This document shows, in pieces, positions 1 to 12,700 of a stretch of 64,000 nt of DNA (the first letter of the stretch is position 1; the number at the start of each line of letters is the position of its first letter). The notes below the pieces were generated by a model. It saw only the letters and a program-made list of their open reading frames with translations. It did no database searches and was not told the DNA's origin. The DNA is from Pectinophora gossypiella. Its lineage: Eukaryota; Arthropoda; Insecta; Lepidoptera; Gelechiidae. The DNA lies in the NCBI RefSeq assembly GCF_024362695.1, contig NC_065421.1:744001-808000 (forward strand). The letters run 5' to 3'. A program made the position numbers and the translations under genes.

Positions 1-365
1 TACGAGCTCTATCCAGTCTTTTCGATAACCGTCGAGATCATCGCGCCATCGTTTCCGGGGTCTACCACGTCTACGGTGTCCGTCCTGTGGTACCCAGTGC
101 GTGATGATCTTTGCCCATCGTTCCGGATGCATGCGGCACACGTGTCCAGCCCAGTCCCACTTTAGCCTGGCGGTCTTCCTGCCAACATCAGCTATACCGG
201 TTTTTGAGCTGTTAAGCTGCTGCAGAATGTTAAGAAATTGACTGAAAATAGGGACGCAGCCGCGCTCTCCAGACTGGCTCAGAATAGGGAAGACTTTGCG
301 GTGGTTGTCGCCGATGCCCGAATAGGGTATGGCAGTTTTAGAAGAAGACCTTTACAATACAATAC
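1..365 (-). mobile_element. LINE 3' relic (RT C-terminus)
   Basis: Read on the minus strand, this stretch encodes a degraded C-terminal tail of a non-LTR retrotransposon reverse transcriptase. A tryptophan/arginine-rich segment contains a GRPRKRW motif and, just upstream, a WDWAGHVCRM motif; both are typical of RTE/jockey-like insect LINEs. The upstream part encodes a lysine/alanine-rich helix that fits the same polypeptide. It is cut at the window edge. Family assignment is from memory of the motif only. Confidence 0.6.
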
Positions 366-442
366 AAATACACTTTATTGCACCAAAATAAAGAAATAAT
401 TACAAAAAAGTCTTTTTTTGTAAGTAATTTGTAAATAATTGA

Positions 443-556
443 TGTAAGTAAGTAGTCGTTACATGAGCCATGTCAGGGGCCTTTGGCTCAATAATAACCC
501 TGACACCAGGGTTGATGGGGTTGGTAATTCACCTCACAACCCACACGATAGAAGAT
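443..556 (+). mobile_element. SINE-A, 3' part only
   Basis: This is the 3' half of the commonest SINE of the window (called SINE-A here), from the 'taagtaagtagtcg' motif to the 'acacgatagaaga' end. The tRNA-like head is missing, so it is a 5'-truncated copy. Confidence 0.75.
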
Positions 557-564
557 GTGGTTAA

Positions 565-720
565 GAATAATTAAAACACATAATAACGGGTTCTTACCGC
601 GTTTAAATGGGGATATGAGACTCCCGATATTTCGACACTGTTGCAAGTGCCCATTTAAACGCGGTAAGAACCCGTTATTATGTGTTTTAATTATGATAAT
701 AACCGCGTAAACTTAAAACA
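565..720. repeat. Fold-back repeat, copy 1
   Basis: Two inverted arms share the motif 'gggttcttaccgcgttta' and run outward to 'aaaacacataataacgg'. The same sequence recurs at 3,708-3,895 (arms about 75 bp), at 53,520-53,595 and as short fragments near 47,170 and 54,185. It behaves as a palindromic transposable element; the superfamily is not recognised. Confidence 0.7.
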
Positions 721-1021
721 ATGTGGTTAAGAATGTAGTTTGTCCATGTAACAGGGTATCTGAGTAGTAGAGATTTTGAGTAGACAAGTCCATTGGCCAC
801 CTGCTCCGACATATCGACGGGGAAGAAGCGAATACTCCTATCTTAAATTTTTAGGCAAATCGACTTTTAGATGTGAGTCGTTGCGAAATTTAATTTTACG
901 TTGGCTGGCAAGATCTCTTATATATATTGCCCAGTTTTAGGCCGATTTTTGATTAATAGAAATAGCTCTTAAAATAAAGAATTTATATTATGTATAATTG
1001 ACTGCAGTCTGAGAGTCTGAC

Positions 1022-4000
1022 CTCGGGGAAACCGCAGGTTGCGGAGAGCAGCTTGAGGAAGCCCTTGCCGATGGCGTCGGGGGCGGCGCGCCGCTGGATC
1101 TGCTCCTTGATGGCTTCCAGCACGAGGGTCTCCACGTATTCATAACTGCTGGAGTACCTGAGCAGAATAGAAATAAAAAAGTATGCTTCTGCAACTGACT
1201 GTAACACAACAGTTATGTATACTGTAGCTGAAAATCAGCGTTTTGTTAACGACCTCCGTGGTCCAGTGGTTGAGCGTTGAGCTCACGATCCGGAGGTCCC
1301 GGGTTCGATTCCCGATGGGGAAATATCACAAAAATTACTTTGTGGTCCCTAGTTTGGTTAGGACATTACTGGCTGATCACCAGATTGTCCGAAAGTAAGA
1401 TGATCCGTGCTGCGGAAGGCACGTTAAGCCGTTGGTCCCGGTTACTACTTACTGATGTAAGTAAGTAGTCGTTACATGAGCCATGTCAGGGGCCTTTGGC
1501 GGCTCAATAGTAACCCTGACACCAGGGGTGATGAGGTTGGTACTCCACCTCAACCCACACGATAGAAGAAGCGTTTTGTTCGTAAGAGCAAAAACTTGCG
1601 CTGAGCTATGACCGATTTGCGCTGCTGCAGCACACATGCATACCTGGCGTGTTTAATACAGAGTTTCTTCTCTGTTGATTGGTTATCTGTATCTAATCTT
1701 TTTCTTTTTGTATGCATGTGTGTCTGTAGACCAAAAAAATGTTTTTATCTATCTATCTATCTATACTTATGATGAGTATAATATTTTTTTTACATCTACA
1801 TACATAAACTCACGCCCGTAATCCCTAATTGGGTGGGCAGAGTCAAAAGTAATCACAGACAACTTGCAGCCACTGTTGATACGATGTCGTAAGCTGGATT
1901 TGATAAACCTTGTGGTTTGATTTTGTAATAAAAGGAACATGATCGGAACTGAATGAGACCCGTCCCCCCTTCCAACAGGTATTTTATTGTATTACATTAG
2001 TATTTTTAAAAATATAACCATTTAGTTCTAACTTCAAATTCCATAGCGTTTAGAAATAAAATTAAAAAAAGGTTTGTCGAAAATCGAAATTGGTAGAAAC
2101 AATGTTGTACCAAGCGCTACCCAGAATCCTAGTTAACACTTTCAAGGACAGAACATCTAATGACGTCCCGATTCCAAGTTGTCATACTCTCATACTACCT
2201 ATTATGAACCACCAATGACCCATGGTCTTTGTCCATGAAAGGGTTAAAATCACAAATTCCGGCACAACCCCGCGTGTTTCGAGAAAGTCGTCATAGAACA
2301 AAAATATCAACTCACTAAGACACTTCGAATGAGATATGTCTGGAATTTGTTGATGTTTTGACTCATAATAATAAAAATAATCACACACACACCACACACC
2401 GCTCACCACCACCACTCATCGTCCGTTATTCTTCATATACAAGTAAGTTATCTATTTCCAAAATAGGTTTACCTGGGGTACACGGTGTACTCTAGTTCTG
2501 TGTTGTCGGTTTCCTCCTCTGTGCTTCCCATGAGAGGGGAGCCCGACCCTGAAGGCGACATAGTTCCTGGTAACAAAATTATATTAAATAAAAAAAATTA
2601 AAAAAAAAGTGTAAGTGTAAGTGGGTCGTATATCTTTTTGCCATTCGCAGTGGAAACGATGGGACCGTGGGGCCCTGAGGCGAAATTATTTTTGAATGAC
2701 ATTTCGGCTCTCATTGAGGCAACTGGAGATACGAGAGCTGGCAGTTATGGGGCAGTGGTTTCCCTCTTGCCTTCCGCCCCGCAGTACTCTGCCTGACGCG
2801 AGTGGAATGGCGCCCAGAGTAGTCTATTTCAAAGCCGTGCTAGAACTCCTGTCCGCCTCTGAATAGTACTGACAGTTACTGCTACCTTCTGTCAAGTTCC
2901 AGGCTACCGTCCCTGCAACTTGCCCCTTCCGTCCTGCAGTGTCGTACCGATGGCTCCGATCTCCGCCTCTGCAACCGTTGAGGTCTTCACCTGTATCCCT
3001 GGGCAAGGGACATTATACCCCGTAGGTCTGAGTCCTATCCGAACTCAGCCCATCCATCCATGATAATTACGTTGAATAAATAATTCGATTTCTGCGCCGA
3101 CCAAAATTTAGTTCGCTCCCTCTGGGTTTTAAGCCGGGTTTTCACTGACGCGGAGATGGGCGGAGAAGAGCGGAGATGTGCGGATTTGACCAATCGCAGC
3201 GTTCGAGAGAGCGAAAAACGAAGACGGTCTGTCACTCTCTCCCTCACGGTGATTGGTCGATTCCTTCAGATCTCCGCTCCTCTCCGCCCAGCTCCGCGTC
3301 AATGGAAAAGCAGCCTTAGTTTAGTCCCTGCATAGTCCAAATGGCCGTAAGCTGCTAAGGAGTAAGAGAGAGCGCGCGTGGACTGTCTCACTCGCAGTTA
3401 CGCGGTATTTTTGTATGAAGTGTCCAGTCTGTAAGTTATAAATGTTAACTGCAGAAGATACATACCAAGAGTGTTATCGGAAGGTATGAGATGCGACGGC
3501 GGCACCTTGGTGTTGAAGGCTGTCACTATGTTGTCCACCAGACACTTGCACCACGAGCACTCCACCCACCAGCGCTCGTTCAGTGCGTCTTCTATGTACA
3601 CCTGACAAATAAAAAAAGAGCTTAAAAACGTTAGGAGGAACCTGGTTGAACTTTAGAGAATGAAAATAGAAATACCCAAGGTATTTTTCAAACAATTGGT
3701 ATTCTTAATTAAAGCACATAATAACAGGTTCTTACCGCGTTTAAATGGGGACATGAGACTCCCGATATTCAACACAGAAACATACAGTTTTTATACAGTG
3801 TCGAAATATCGGGAGTCTCATATCCCCATTTAAACGCGGTAAGAACCCGTTATTATGTGCTTTAATTATGATAATAACCGCGTAAACTTAAAATATTCTT
3901 TTTTCAATATGGGTTTTATTTTTTATTTTTTTCTTGGTTTAAACTACAATCAGTCCTCTAGACTATAAGCAGTTTCGTTGAGTGGATAGGTGACGTATCA

Positions 4001-6272
4001 GGAGCTACAACCAGTGTCATAGCCTCCCACTTTATATAACATGGCTTCTCTTGAGAGCGCTGATAAGCACTGAACGGCGCCGACAACTTGTCGCCGGTAA
4101 GCGCTTATAAGTTTCTAACTTCCTTTCTGTATACGGCCTTATAGGCGCATATCTATTAAGGTGGGTACTGACTGGTGTTACGAGGCGTAATGTTGTGTTA
4201 CACAGCGAGCGTTCGTGCTGTCAGTACTGGGAAATAAGGCGCTCGTAGCGAGCATCAACACTGATTTTAAGCACATGCTCATGCTCACTGCGAATGATAC
4301 AATACGCCTCGTAACACCGGTCAGTACCCACCTTTAGGCAAAGCATTGGAATGGATCATCCTGATAATCTGACCAAAAAGCTGAAGTAAAAAATATACTA
4401 ACGTATGTAAATGGTTACCTTAATAAAAGTATCTGGCCAACTCATACTGTCTTTGTGTCCAGCGTACAGCATATTACAAGCCAGGACAAACACCAGCGGA
4501 TTGCCTTTACTCTTGAAAGCGGCTCCCTGTTCCCTTTTGAGTAACGTACAGAGAGTCTGCGTCACTGTTTCGTGTGCAAACATGTTTGGACGTATCTTGG
4601 TCAAGTAGAGCATACTCATACATAGTATAGGGTCTGGTTTTGATCGTTGCGATTTGAGTAGACGGATTGAGCCAGTTAAGAGCCCAAGCTATAAGAAAAA
4701 AGTAATAACTTTGTTAGATTTTATGGAATGTTATGTTCTTAAATATCAGGTAAAAACATTACATACATACACATACATCATTGTAATGTCATATGTTTTT
4801 TTAAGAGAGGCCTGTCCCAGCGGTGGCATATAGGTATATAGGCCAAAACTTTTTAAATTTTACACTAAACACATTACACATTAATTTCATCAATCATTTA
4901 TCATTCAATTTTTTTTCTCTTCATTTTCATTATTTTTTTGCAAATGGAATTCTACAGTCTCTACATACCCCAGTGGGAAATAGAAGTGAGTTTATGTGTG
5001 CGTGTATGTATTTACTTTTTAAATATTTAGTAGGTACATATTTTATAATTTTTCAATATTTTATTTTCATATTATTGATGTGAGAAGGGGAAGCCTGTTC
5101 CCAGCAGTGGGATCTTGTAGGCTAGATTAGATTAGATTATTGATAATTCAATTCATCATCACTAACATTATTTACAGATTTATTAAATTCAAAACATACC
5201 AGTTTGTCAGAATTGTGGGTATCAAGGGCTTGCAGTACATTGGGTACCAGGTCCACAGGTTCTACTTCAAGGGAGGTGCCTCCTACTGCTTCAGCTGGTG
5301 AACCGATGCGAGACCTCTTTGTTGGAGGCTGAATGCCAAAACTTGACGACTCTCGCTTCCGTTCCACACCTAATACAATCAAATTGGATATTTTTTTTCC
5401 AAAACAAATATATAGGTACATATTTTTGTAAACAAAAAAAATAAAGTAGTTAATATGATGTTAGGGAAGTCAAGGAATTGGCCTTTGATAGACTGGAATG
5501 GAAAATGCTACACCGACAAGAGCGTGGCTCTTAAATTGATGATGATGAATATGATGCACAAGTATTGTGCTACCTATTAAATAGTAATTACGAAAATGAA
5601 ACAAATTAATGATCTGCGTACACACCATCTAATTTTATTTTAAGTTATACATATCACTCTTATCCACCAAAAAGGAAAGGGATGGCTAATCAACAGGTAT
5701 GAAATTTATAGAACACACATCAATTTTTAGGCAGAAATTCAAAAAAACCCTTCCAAAATTTTACATTGGCCAATAACCCAACAGAATTAAATTAACAGAA
5801 TATGTCAAATGGGTTGCATATCAGCGAGATGCCTATTTACTTGCCCAGGTTATTCATTTTTTTTTAAATTAACACTTTCCAATCATCCGTCCCTTTCCTT
5901 TTCAGAGGATAAGAAAATATCAGGGCCATTATTTGTTTAGTAAACTGTCTATCCGATTAGTAACTTCTGTAACAAATTGATGAAATCTTGGTAACCTATA
6001 ATGATAAGCTACATTTAGATACAGCACAATTATCATGTTATTTGTCTTTAGTCAGCAATACTAAGAGTAAGCACTATGGAAAAAAACAATAAATCATAAC
6101 CAAACTAACGCCTCTTTCACTCACCGCTAGTGGATGGTTTATGTATATTTCGTTTTTCTGAGCTGGACACCACCACTGTGGACTTGCTGCCCAGCGCGAA
6201 GATATCCTGGGGATGTTGAGGCGCTTTACTCTTGGCACCTCTCCCAGCCGACGACATCTTACCCCTTTCCAT
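1022..6272 (-). CDS. INTS1: Integrator complex subunit 1, N-terminal part
   Basis: INTS1 is the large scaffold subunit of the nuclear Integrator complex, which cleaves snRNA 3' ends and terminates paused RNA polymerase II transcripts. Six minus-strand coding exons: 6272-6125, 5369-5200, 4688-4419, 3601-3466, 2566-2473 and 1157 to about 1022. Their phases agree and they give 318 residues. Recognisable family blocks, in order: DIFALGSKS near the N-terminus, a KRSR basic patch, LYLTKIRPNMFA, NPLVFVLACNML, VDNIVTAFNTKVPPS, and LLSATCGFPEVRL. These follow the order in vertebrate INTS1. The last donor is uncertain: GAG|GTCAGA at 1022 fits, but the reading frame stays similar to the family for three more residues. 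The start ATG at 6272 is chosen as first in frame; another lies at 6257. An 8-codon upstream ORF sits at 6323-6300. The rest of the roughly 2,000-residue protein lies off the left edge. Confidence 0.92.
1250..1571 (+). mobile_element. SINE-A, full length
   Basis: A tRNA-derived SINE. The head carries a polymerase III B box (GGTTCGATTCC) following 'gtccagtggttgagcg'; the body carries 'cggaaggcacgttaagccg' and the tail ends 'acacgatagaagaa'. It lies in an INTS1 intron, opposite in strand to the gene. Further copies are listed separately. Confidence 0.85.
1747..1766. repeat. (TATC)n microsatellite
   Basis: Five tandem copies of a tatc tetramer, just downstream of a T-rich stretch. It is probably the 3' tail of a decayed retroposon. 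Confidence 0.8.
1797..1930 (-). repeat. Dispersed repeat 'cataaactcacgcc'
   Basis: This interspersed sequence recurs, closely similar, inside the MITE at 57,436-57,560. Its outer end ('acatacataaactcacgcc') is the reverse complement of the 3' ends of the LINE relics at 24,430-24,660 and 51,110-51,345, so it is probably a 3' end of a related retroposon. Confidence 0.6.
2132..2248 (+). repeat. Possible piggyBac-like terminal fragment
   Basis: About 115 bp are shared with 56,262-56,368, starting 'gttaacactttcaaggac' and ending 'catgaaagggttaa'. The TTAA at the end followed inward by CCCTTTC on the minus strand resembles the TTAA-CCC boundary of piggyBac-type elements. The second copy has lost the exact TTAA. 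The assignment is inference. Confidence 0.4.
2640..3020 (+). mobile_element. LINE 3' relic
   Basis: The plus strand encodes a decayed reverse-transcriptase C-terminus. MGPWGPEAKLF is followed by an ATGDTRAGSY motif, as in the end of several insect non-LTR elements. Then comes a non-coding 3' region with 'ctgtccgcctctgaatagtactg'-type sequence; a relative lies in reverse orientation at 62,515-62,640. Confidence 0.55.
3131..3317. mobile_element. GC-rich palindromic MITE
   Basis: The terminal arms are inverted copies. The left starts AAGCCGGGTTTTCACTGACG and continues into a GCGGAG-rich run. The right carries CTCCGCTCCTCTCCGCCCAG and ends GGAAAAGCAGCCTTA. There is no coding capacity. It is an INTS1 intron insertion. 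Confidence 0.7.
3708..3895. repeat. Fold-back repeat, copy 2
   Basis: This is a more complete copy of the element at 565-720. Inverted arms of about 75 bp each run from 'aaagcacataataac' through 'accgcgtttaaatgggg' to 'gagactcccgatatt', around a short AT spacer. The right flank ('atgataataaccgcgtaaac') also matches the flank of copy 1, so it belongs to the element. Confidence 0.75.
4158..4337. mobile_element. Palindromic MITE (GGTGGGTACTGAC ends)
   Basis: The inverted ends pair: 'aaggtgggtactgactggtg' on the left and its reverse complement at 4,316-4,335 with one or two mismatches, extending inward through 'ttacgaggcgta'. No ORF of note. It lies in an INTS1 intron. Confidence 0.7.
5615..5932. 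mobile_element. MITE family M1, degenerate copy
   Basis: M1 is a roughly 375-bp element with inverted ends. The outer motif is 'caccatctaattttatttta', then 'gtcattttcttatccgccga' and 'aaaggaaaggg', mirrored at the other end. This copy has many substitutions and looks old. Better copies lie at 25,725, 29,858 and 59,606. Confidence 0.7.
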
Positions 6273-6299
6273 GCTTATTAAACCACGACTGCGATCCAA

Positions 6300-6761
6300 C
6301 TAAACCAGCTTTCGATAGCTCATTTCACGTAAAAGGAAATAAATAGTGTCGATAGTTGCTAACTAATGTATATTCAGAGAAAAACTGAAAAAATAACAGT
6401 CAGACTCTACACGAGACAAACGCCATTGCAAAACATAACAGCTGTCAATATGCGTTTTTTTTTTCTAGCCAGAAACGCCAATCATCCAGGAAGAATGCGA
6501 TAGGCAATAACATGTTTATATAGCATTGTCTCTGTTTGTCGATTTGATTATAGTTACGTTTTTTACCCTGCCAGGGCCGCATTTAGACCCTACGAAAATA
6601 ATTAATTATTTTACAGTGATTTGATAACTAGTAAATAAAAAAAGATTAACAAAATAACAAATATTTTATTTTTAAGAACGAAAATGTACTTTTACTTATT
6701 ATGAATAAACAAACAAATGAAAAACTCATGAGGAAAATTAAAAAAATACAGAGTAATCAAT
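6300..6761 (-). promoter_or_regulatory. INTS1 upstream region
   Basis: About 460 bp between the stop codon of the coiled-coil gene and the INTS1 start; both genes are on the minus strand. The upstream gene's probable poly(A) signal (AATAAA, minus strand) is at 6670-6665. This leaves roughly 300 bp for the INTS1 promoter and 5' leader. No TATA box was recognised. Confidence 0.4.
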
Positions 6762-9700
6762 TTAATGTTTCATCTTGTCATGGCGCTTGTTTTTGAAGAA
6801 TGTACGCGGTTTGTTCTGTGCCTGTGCGGCTGCCTTCACTTGCGACAGCGACATCAATTCCTGCAAAAAATACATAAATTACAGTCTTTAAAAAAATGAA
6901 CACTTGGATAAAAAGACACCCTATACAGTCATATATCCCATTGCTAATCACACCTTAATTAACCGGAAAAATAAAAGTTTGTCAACGCAGCAAATCTATA
7001 ACAAGTAACATTCTCATATGACATAATATATTACCTATTAATAAAAAATTGAGGATTTTTTCCAATAAGATTGGCTATATAAGCCACAAGCGAGCACATG
7101 AACGTCGGAGTTGAAGCAGTCACCGTAGCCATCATCATTACCTATTATTTAAGAGATTTACTCACTTCGTCTTTGTCACTGTGCTTGTATCGCAGGCCAC
7201 CCTGCGTAGCGGGCACGGCGCTGCGGCGGCGCTTCATGTTAGACAGCGGTAGCGGTGACAGACACTCGCCTCTGGACATCGCTTCGAAGCGACGGTTCAC
7301 CAGAGACGCCTGTATCAATATTTCATCAAAATTATATTGGCTTACAAAGTGTAAAAGACGAAATCAGGGGAGTTAAAATGGCCACATTGACGCAATTCAT
7401 CTAAGAAAGCAATATTGCAATTTGACATTTGCGCATATAAAAGTAAGTGCGCAATGCAAACAAATGTCAAATAACATTATTGCTTTCTTAGATGAATTGC
7501 TTCGATGTGACCATTTTAACCCCCCAGATCAATTGATCATAGTAGATACGTAGAAGCTGTATGGTCACGAGTACTAATATATATACACTTTGATACCATG
7601 TCAAATTAACTTTTTTGTCAAATTAAACCGTGAATCTCATTAAATGTCAAATACGATAGTGCGACAAGGTTCTAAAGTACATGATATTGCTCATGACTGT
7701 ACTTAAGTTTATGTACGTGTATATTTAAACACAGCCTATATATCCACGACAACGTAGCTGGCGAGGTGTGTATACTATATACACCTCTGCCTACTCCTTC
7801 GGGGATACAGGCGTAATGCTATGTCATGTACATTGCCACTATTGGGCACAGGCCTCCTCTCATCAACCGGAGAGGGTATGGAGCATACTCCACCACGCTG
7901 CCCCACTGGTTGGCGGAGGTTAGAGCTAGTAACCCGGGCTTAACGTGCCTTTCTAAGCACGGAATCATCGTTTTTTTTATCTAATTTTATTGAGGGTTTA
8001 TTCTGATTAGAATATGCCACCCTCGTAGTATACACAGGTTTGTGTTTAATGATCGAGATTTGTGACTGACAACCTACGTTTAACAGATATTTCTACGACG
8101 GAATCATCTTACTTATTGCACATACAGGAACCATAAAGCTACAGAAACAAAAGAGGAATAGACAGTACAATATGCGGCCTTATCGCTAAGTAACAATGCT
8201 TCCAGGCAACCTTTGGGGGCTTTGGGTATAGGAGGTATTGTCGTAAGAGCAATATTAGTAATCTTACATCGACAGTTTTATCGCCATCCATGCTGTTGTC
8301 ACTCAAGAAGTTGAATAACAGGCTGTCGTTCTTCGGATCATTGCGTGAAGGTGGCGGCCCTAGTTCAGCTCCAAGGTTCACTGGTGCTTTGTTCCTCTGA
8401 GGACGAAGAACCAAACTAATTAGTTTACACAACAAAATTAAGTAGGTAGGTAGGTGGCGAAAGGAAACGAAGAGATTGAAACAAGTGTAATATACAAAAG
8501 TTCCTTATTTTCTAACTTTTTTTTGACGTGACTTATTGTAGATTTGCCGCATAAGGCGTTCACTACTTGGCCGGACAAATGGGGAGCGCTGAAGGTTCTC
8601 ACCCGGTACAACGTTTAAGACAACCAGGCCTGAGGGTGCCCAGTTAGGCGCGAACCTCGGATCAGGGAGTCGTCTGACAGGATTTTCTAACACACATTGC
8701 GCATTGGTATCGATAAGCATAATCAGGGGCCTGTTTAATAAAACTTACAATTGTAAATTACAACGAAAATTTGGTGTTCATTACGTAGCTAATATGAAAC
8801 TGCAAAATATTCGTGATCACACACTCCGCAATGTACATCAAATTGTCATTGTAATTTACAATTGTAAGTTTTATTAAACAGGGCCCAGGACCAAGATACT
8901 CTGCAGGCATGGTCGACGTTTTCCCTCATTCAGCGCTTATCGCTATCGGCCCATGATGCTCGATTATTTTTTTAAAATATAATCCTCGCAGACCGCAGAC
9001 CACGCGCTAAGCCGAGGTTTACGCTCAACTAAGCCTGTTATATTAAATTTTCGTACCGGGTGAGAGCCCTCAGCGCTCCCTATTTGTCCGGCCAAGTAGT
9101 TAATGGCATCTGAGACAAACCTACATTAAGTCGCGTTAAAAAGATGAGCGTGTGGCGGACCCTACTAGTTGACCACCTAGTTCCGTTCACATGCAACAGA
9201 TGGCGCCACATTCAATAATGCAGTCTTCAAGCAGTCGTGAAACGCGATATCGAAGTTTACACAGCAAGACGCATATATACAACTTCCAACACAACACTGT
9301 CGGATCGTCGATCCCTAGTCACACTACCAACTTGGGGCTAGCGGGGTACTACGCTCAGTTCCGTACCCCGAAAACATCCTTTGGCGGCAGCACACCCTCG
9401 CCGCCAAAAGCGTAATTACTCCACCAAAAATTTAAATTATTAGTATCGAGTATCGATGGTCAATTTAGATTTATATTTCGGGTTAAAAACTAGCAAGTAT
9501 TTTGTATTGTGTTTTCCCTACCTTAGTAGAAGGAGTAAGCATGACAGCGTTATCATCCTGCTCAGGCTCAATGCGAGGTTGCGTGGTGGCTGGACGAGTC
9601 AGTTCCTTTTGAATATTGTCGATTTTGTTCTGCATACTTGTTATCTTCTCATTTAGACGCTCCTGTACAAACAACAATTTAGTTAGTCACCTGTTTTGTA

Positions 9701-12700
9701 ACGTTGATATTACAACAACCGTAAAATACATTTTGAACGTTTTGGCAATGATAATCATTACCTTGTCACTTCGCAGTTCCAAAATAACACTCATGTTTTT
9801 AGACAGCTCCATGTCTTTATTCTGAAAAAACAAAAACAAACGGTGAAATAGACGCATGAGACATACTTCTTTAAGTAAATTACAATAAAAATCAATAAGC
9901 TGCACGTCTGTATCGCTAAAATTCGAGAACGTCTGGGTCGATCTGGTTGTTTTTGATTTTGAAATGTTTGTCGTTGTCCAAGGAAGGGTATAAACGGCTA
10001 GAAAGTATGGAAAAGGGTACACAAAGTTTACCGGGTCATCTAGTCTAGTTGGTAATGAAAAACTTACTAAGTTATTACCGCATCAATATTTATTAATAAT
10101 GATAACGACCTCCATGGTCCAGTGGTTGAGCGTTGGGCTTACGATCCGGAGGTCTTCGGTTCGATTCCCGGTGGGGACATATCACAAAAAGAAGATAGAA
10201 GAATAGTGCCAAAGTCAAAGCCAGAGTATTCTCTGACCCTGGATATACAAATGATACAAGCCTATTGTACTTACTTTAACAGTAACATCGAGTTGCTCCA
10301 CTCTCATAACCAGTCTCTTCTCTCTTTCCCCAGCCGCATCTTTCTCTTCAGACAACTCTTGTCGTATCTTCTCTATAGCAGTCTCCAGCTTCGCCCGTAC
10401 ATCAGACACGGTCTTGACCTCGTTCATGAGGTGTGTGATCGTAATCGTCTTCGAGTCCAGTTCTTTGTTCTTAGATTCTATTGCCGAAGTCAATTCTTTG
10501 AGTTTGAGATTGGCTTCTTCTCTATAAAGGGAAACAGGAAATAAGAAATCTCTTTCGATTCATTTAGAAATTTTAGATAAGTAGTCAATTGCCGTAAAAT
10601 GGCTCGATTATTATAACAACGTGAATTGATAATAGTGCGAAAAACAATCCTTATTTGGTCTCTTCAACCAAGTTACGAATGACCAAGGTGATTTTACGTG
10701 ATAGCTACACATCACACAATTAAAAGATAGTTTGTGAAATACGCCCACTATGAAACTTACTTGGAAGCTGTCATAGCATCTTCAATCTGCTGAATCTTGG
10801 TTTCCATCGCGAGTCCTGTCTCAGTGAGCTCTTGCACCTTATTTACCATAGCTTTAGCTTCTTCACCTGCTTTGTCCAAGGCAGCTAAAACCTCAGTTTT
10901 CTCCAGGTCTAGTGCCGATAGCTGCTGTGTTAACTTCTGCAGTTCTAAGTCTGAGTTGGCCAAGAGCTAGAAGAAGACATTTATATTATTTTAATTTGTG
11001 ACGGCTTTTTTCTGTAGAGACTTGCAAAATTTGCACAATTCATAAAAATATAAAGTACCTCATTTTTGTTACAAATCTCTTTCTCCAAGTCACCATTCTT
11101 CTCGGTCAGAGAAATCACATCAGTTTTCAAAGATTCATTAGCTCCTTTAGCATCCTGCAGAAAATCACATTCCAATGAGTATACATTTAGTTACAATTCT
11201 TCGTCATTTTATTCTGACTATGAAGATTTTCGCGATGATAGACAATCTGAAAGTGGTGTATTAGGATCGGATTTCATCGGACAAATAATAATATAATTTG
11301 GTCGCTGACTAACTCCTATGAGAATTCGTGAAGTCATGTAATAACCTCATCATCATCATCATCAGCCCATTAACGTCCCCACTGCTGGGGCACGGGCCTT
11401 CCCTATGGATGGATAGGGAGATCGGGCCTTAAACCATCACGCGGGCCCAGTGCGGATTGATGGTTATTAACGACTGCTAATGCAGCCGGGACCAACGGCT
11501 TAACGTGCCTTCCGAAGCACGGAGGAGCTCGAGATGATTTTTTTTTTTTTGTGGTCACCCATCCTATGACCGGCCTATGTAATGTATGTAATAACCTAAA
11601 CTAACTATTTTAGTTTGTTACATACAATACCGGAACCTTAGAGGAAATATGATTGGCCACCTGATACGACACGATTCATTTATGACAAATATCATAGAAG
11701 GAAAAATTGAAGGGAAGACAGGAAGGGGTAGACCTAGGAGAACATTTATGAAACAAATAAAAGAGAAGGTGTAGGTCGTGTCGTATCAGGAGGTGAAGGA
11801 TTTGGCGGGAAGAAGAGAGGAATGGCGATTACTCCACCGACAAGAGCGCAGCTCTTAAATAAAGCGAAAGTGACATACAATACAACTAAAAGAAAAAATA
11901 TAAAAGTTTGAAGATAAGCCAAACCTTGTGTCTTATTATATAAGAGTTTAAAAAAATGGGTCAAGGCTGGAGGAGAACACTACACCGGCAAGAGCGTGGC
12001 TCTTAAACCAATAATGGCGACAATATAATTCTTACTTGTAATTGCATCTGGAGTTCCTGAATCAGTTTCCCAGCGGAGACTTGTTCCTCTTCCAAGGCAG
12101 CAAGCTTTTCCTGCAGCTGGTTACTCTGATCACATACACTCTTAGTAAACGCCTCCTGGTTAGTTAGGGCTTGCTTGAGAGATTCATTAGCTGATACAGT
12201 TTCTTTGAGTCTGAAGAATGGATTTTTTAAATTAAAATATACGTTAGTATTTATAATTAAATAATCATTATCGTTATTCCGTTTTTCACGTTTTTGGTCC
12301 TCTTACCTAACCTGAAGATTTGACAGGTCCGGTTTTTTACAGAAGCGACTGTCTGTTTGACCTTCCAACCCGCGAAGGGAAAACCAGCCCAAGTTAGGCA
12401 CATACCTTCGAAATGCATTTCTTGGGAATCTGGGTTACCTAACGATGTTTTTGCTTCACGACTGAGCACGTGATAACCATCTATGATTTATGACCCAAAC
12501 ATGAATTCGAAAATCATGGTATGAGTAGGCCTGTGATGGATTCGAACCTCGGATCTCAAAGTGAGAGTCAAGCGTTCTACCAACTGGGTTAGCGCAGGGC
12601 TGACACGATTACATCTCAGACGATTCATACATCGTAGAATTTGTCTTCCGGTCACTCTGAGTCTGTTTACTTTTAAAAAAAAATGGACTTACTCCTTCTC

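Noticed and set aside
12530..12602. tRNA gene on the minus strand
   Set aside because: It has a B box but the arms do not pair as a full tRNA and it continues into a SINE body seen elsewhere.
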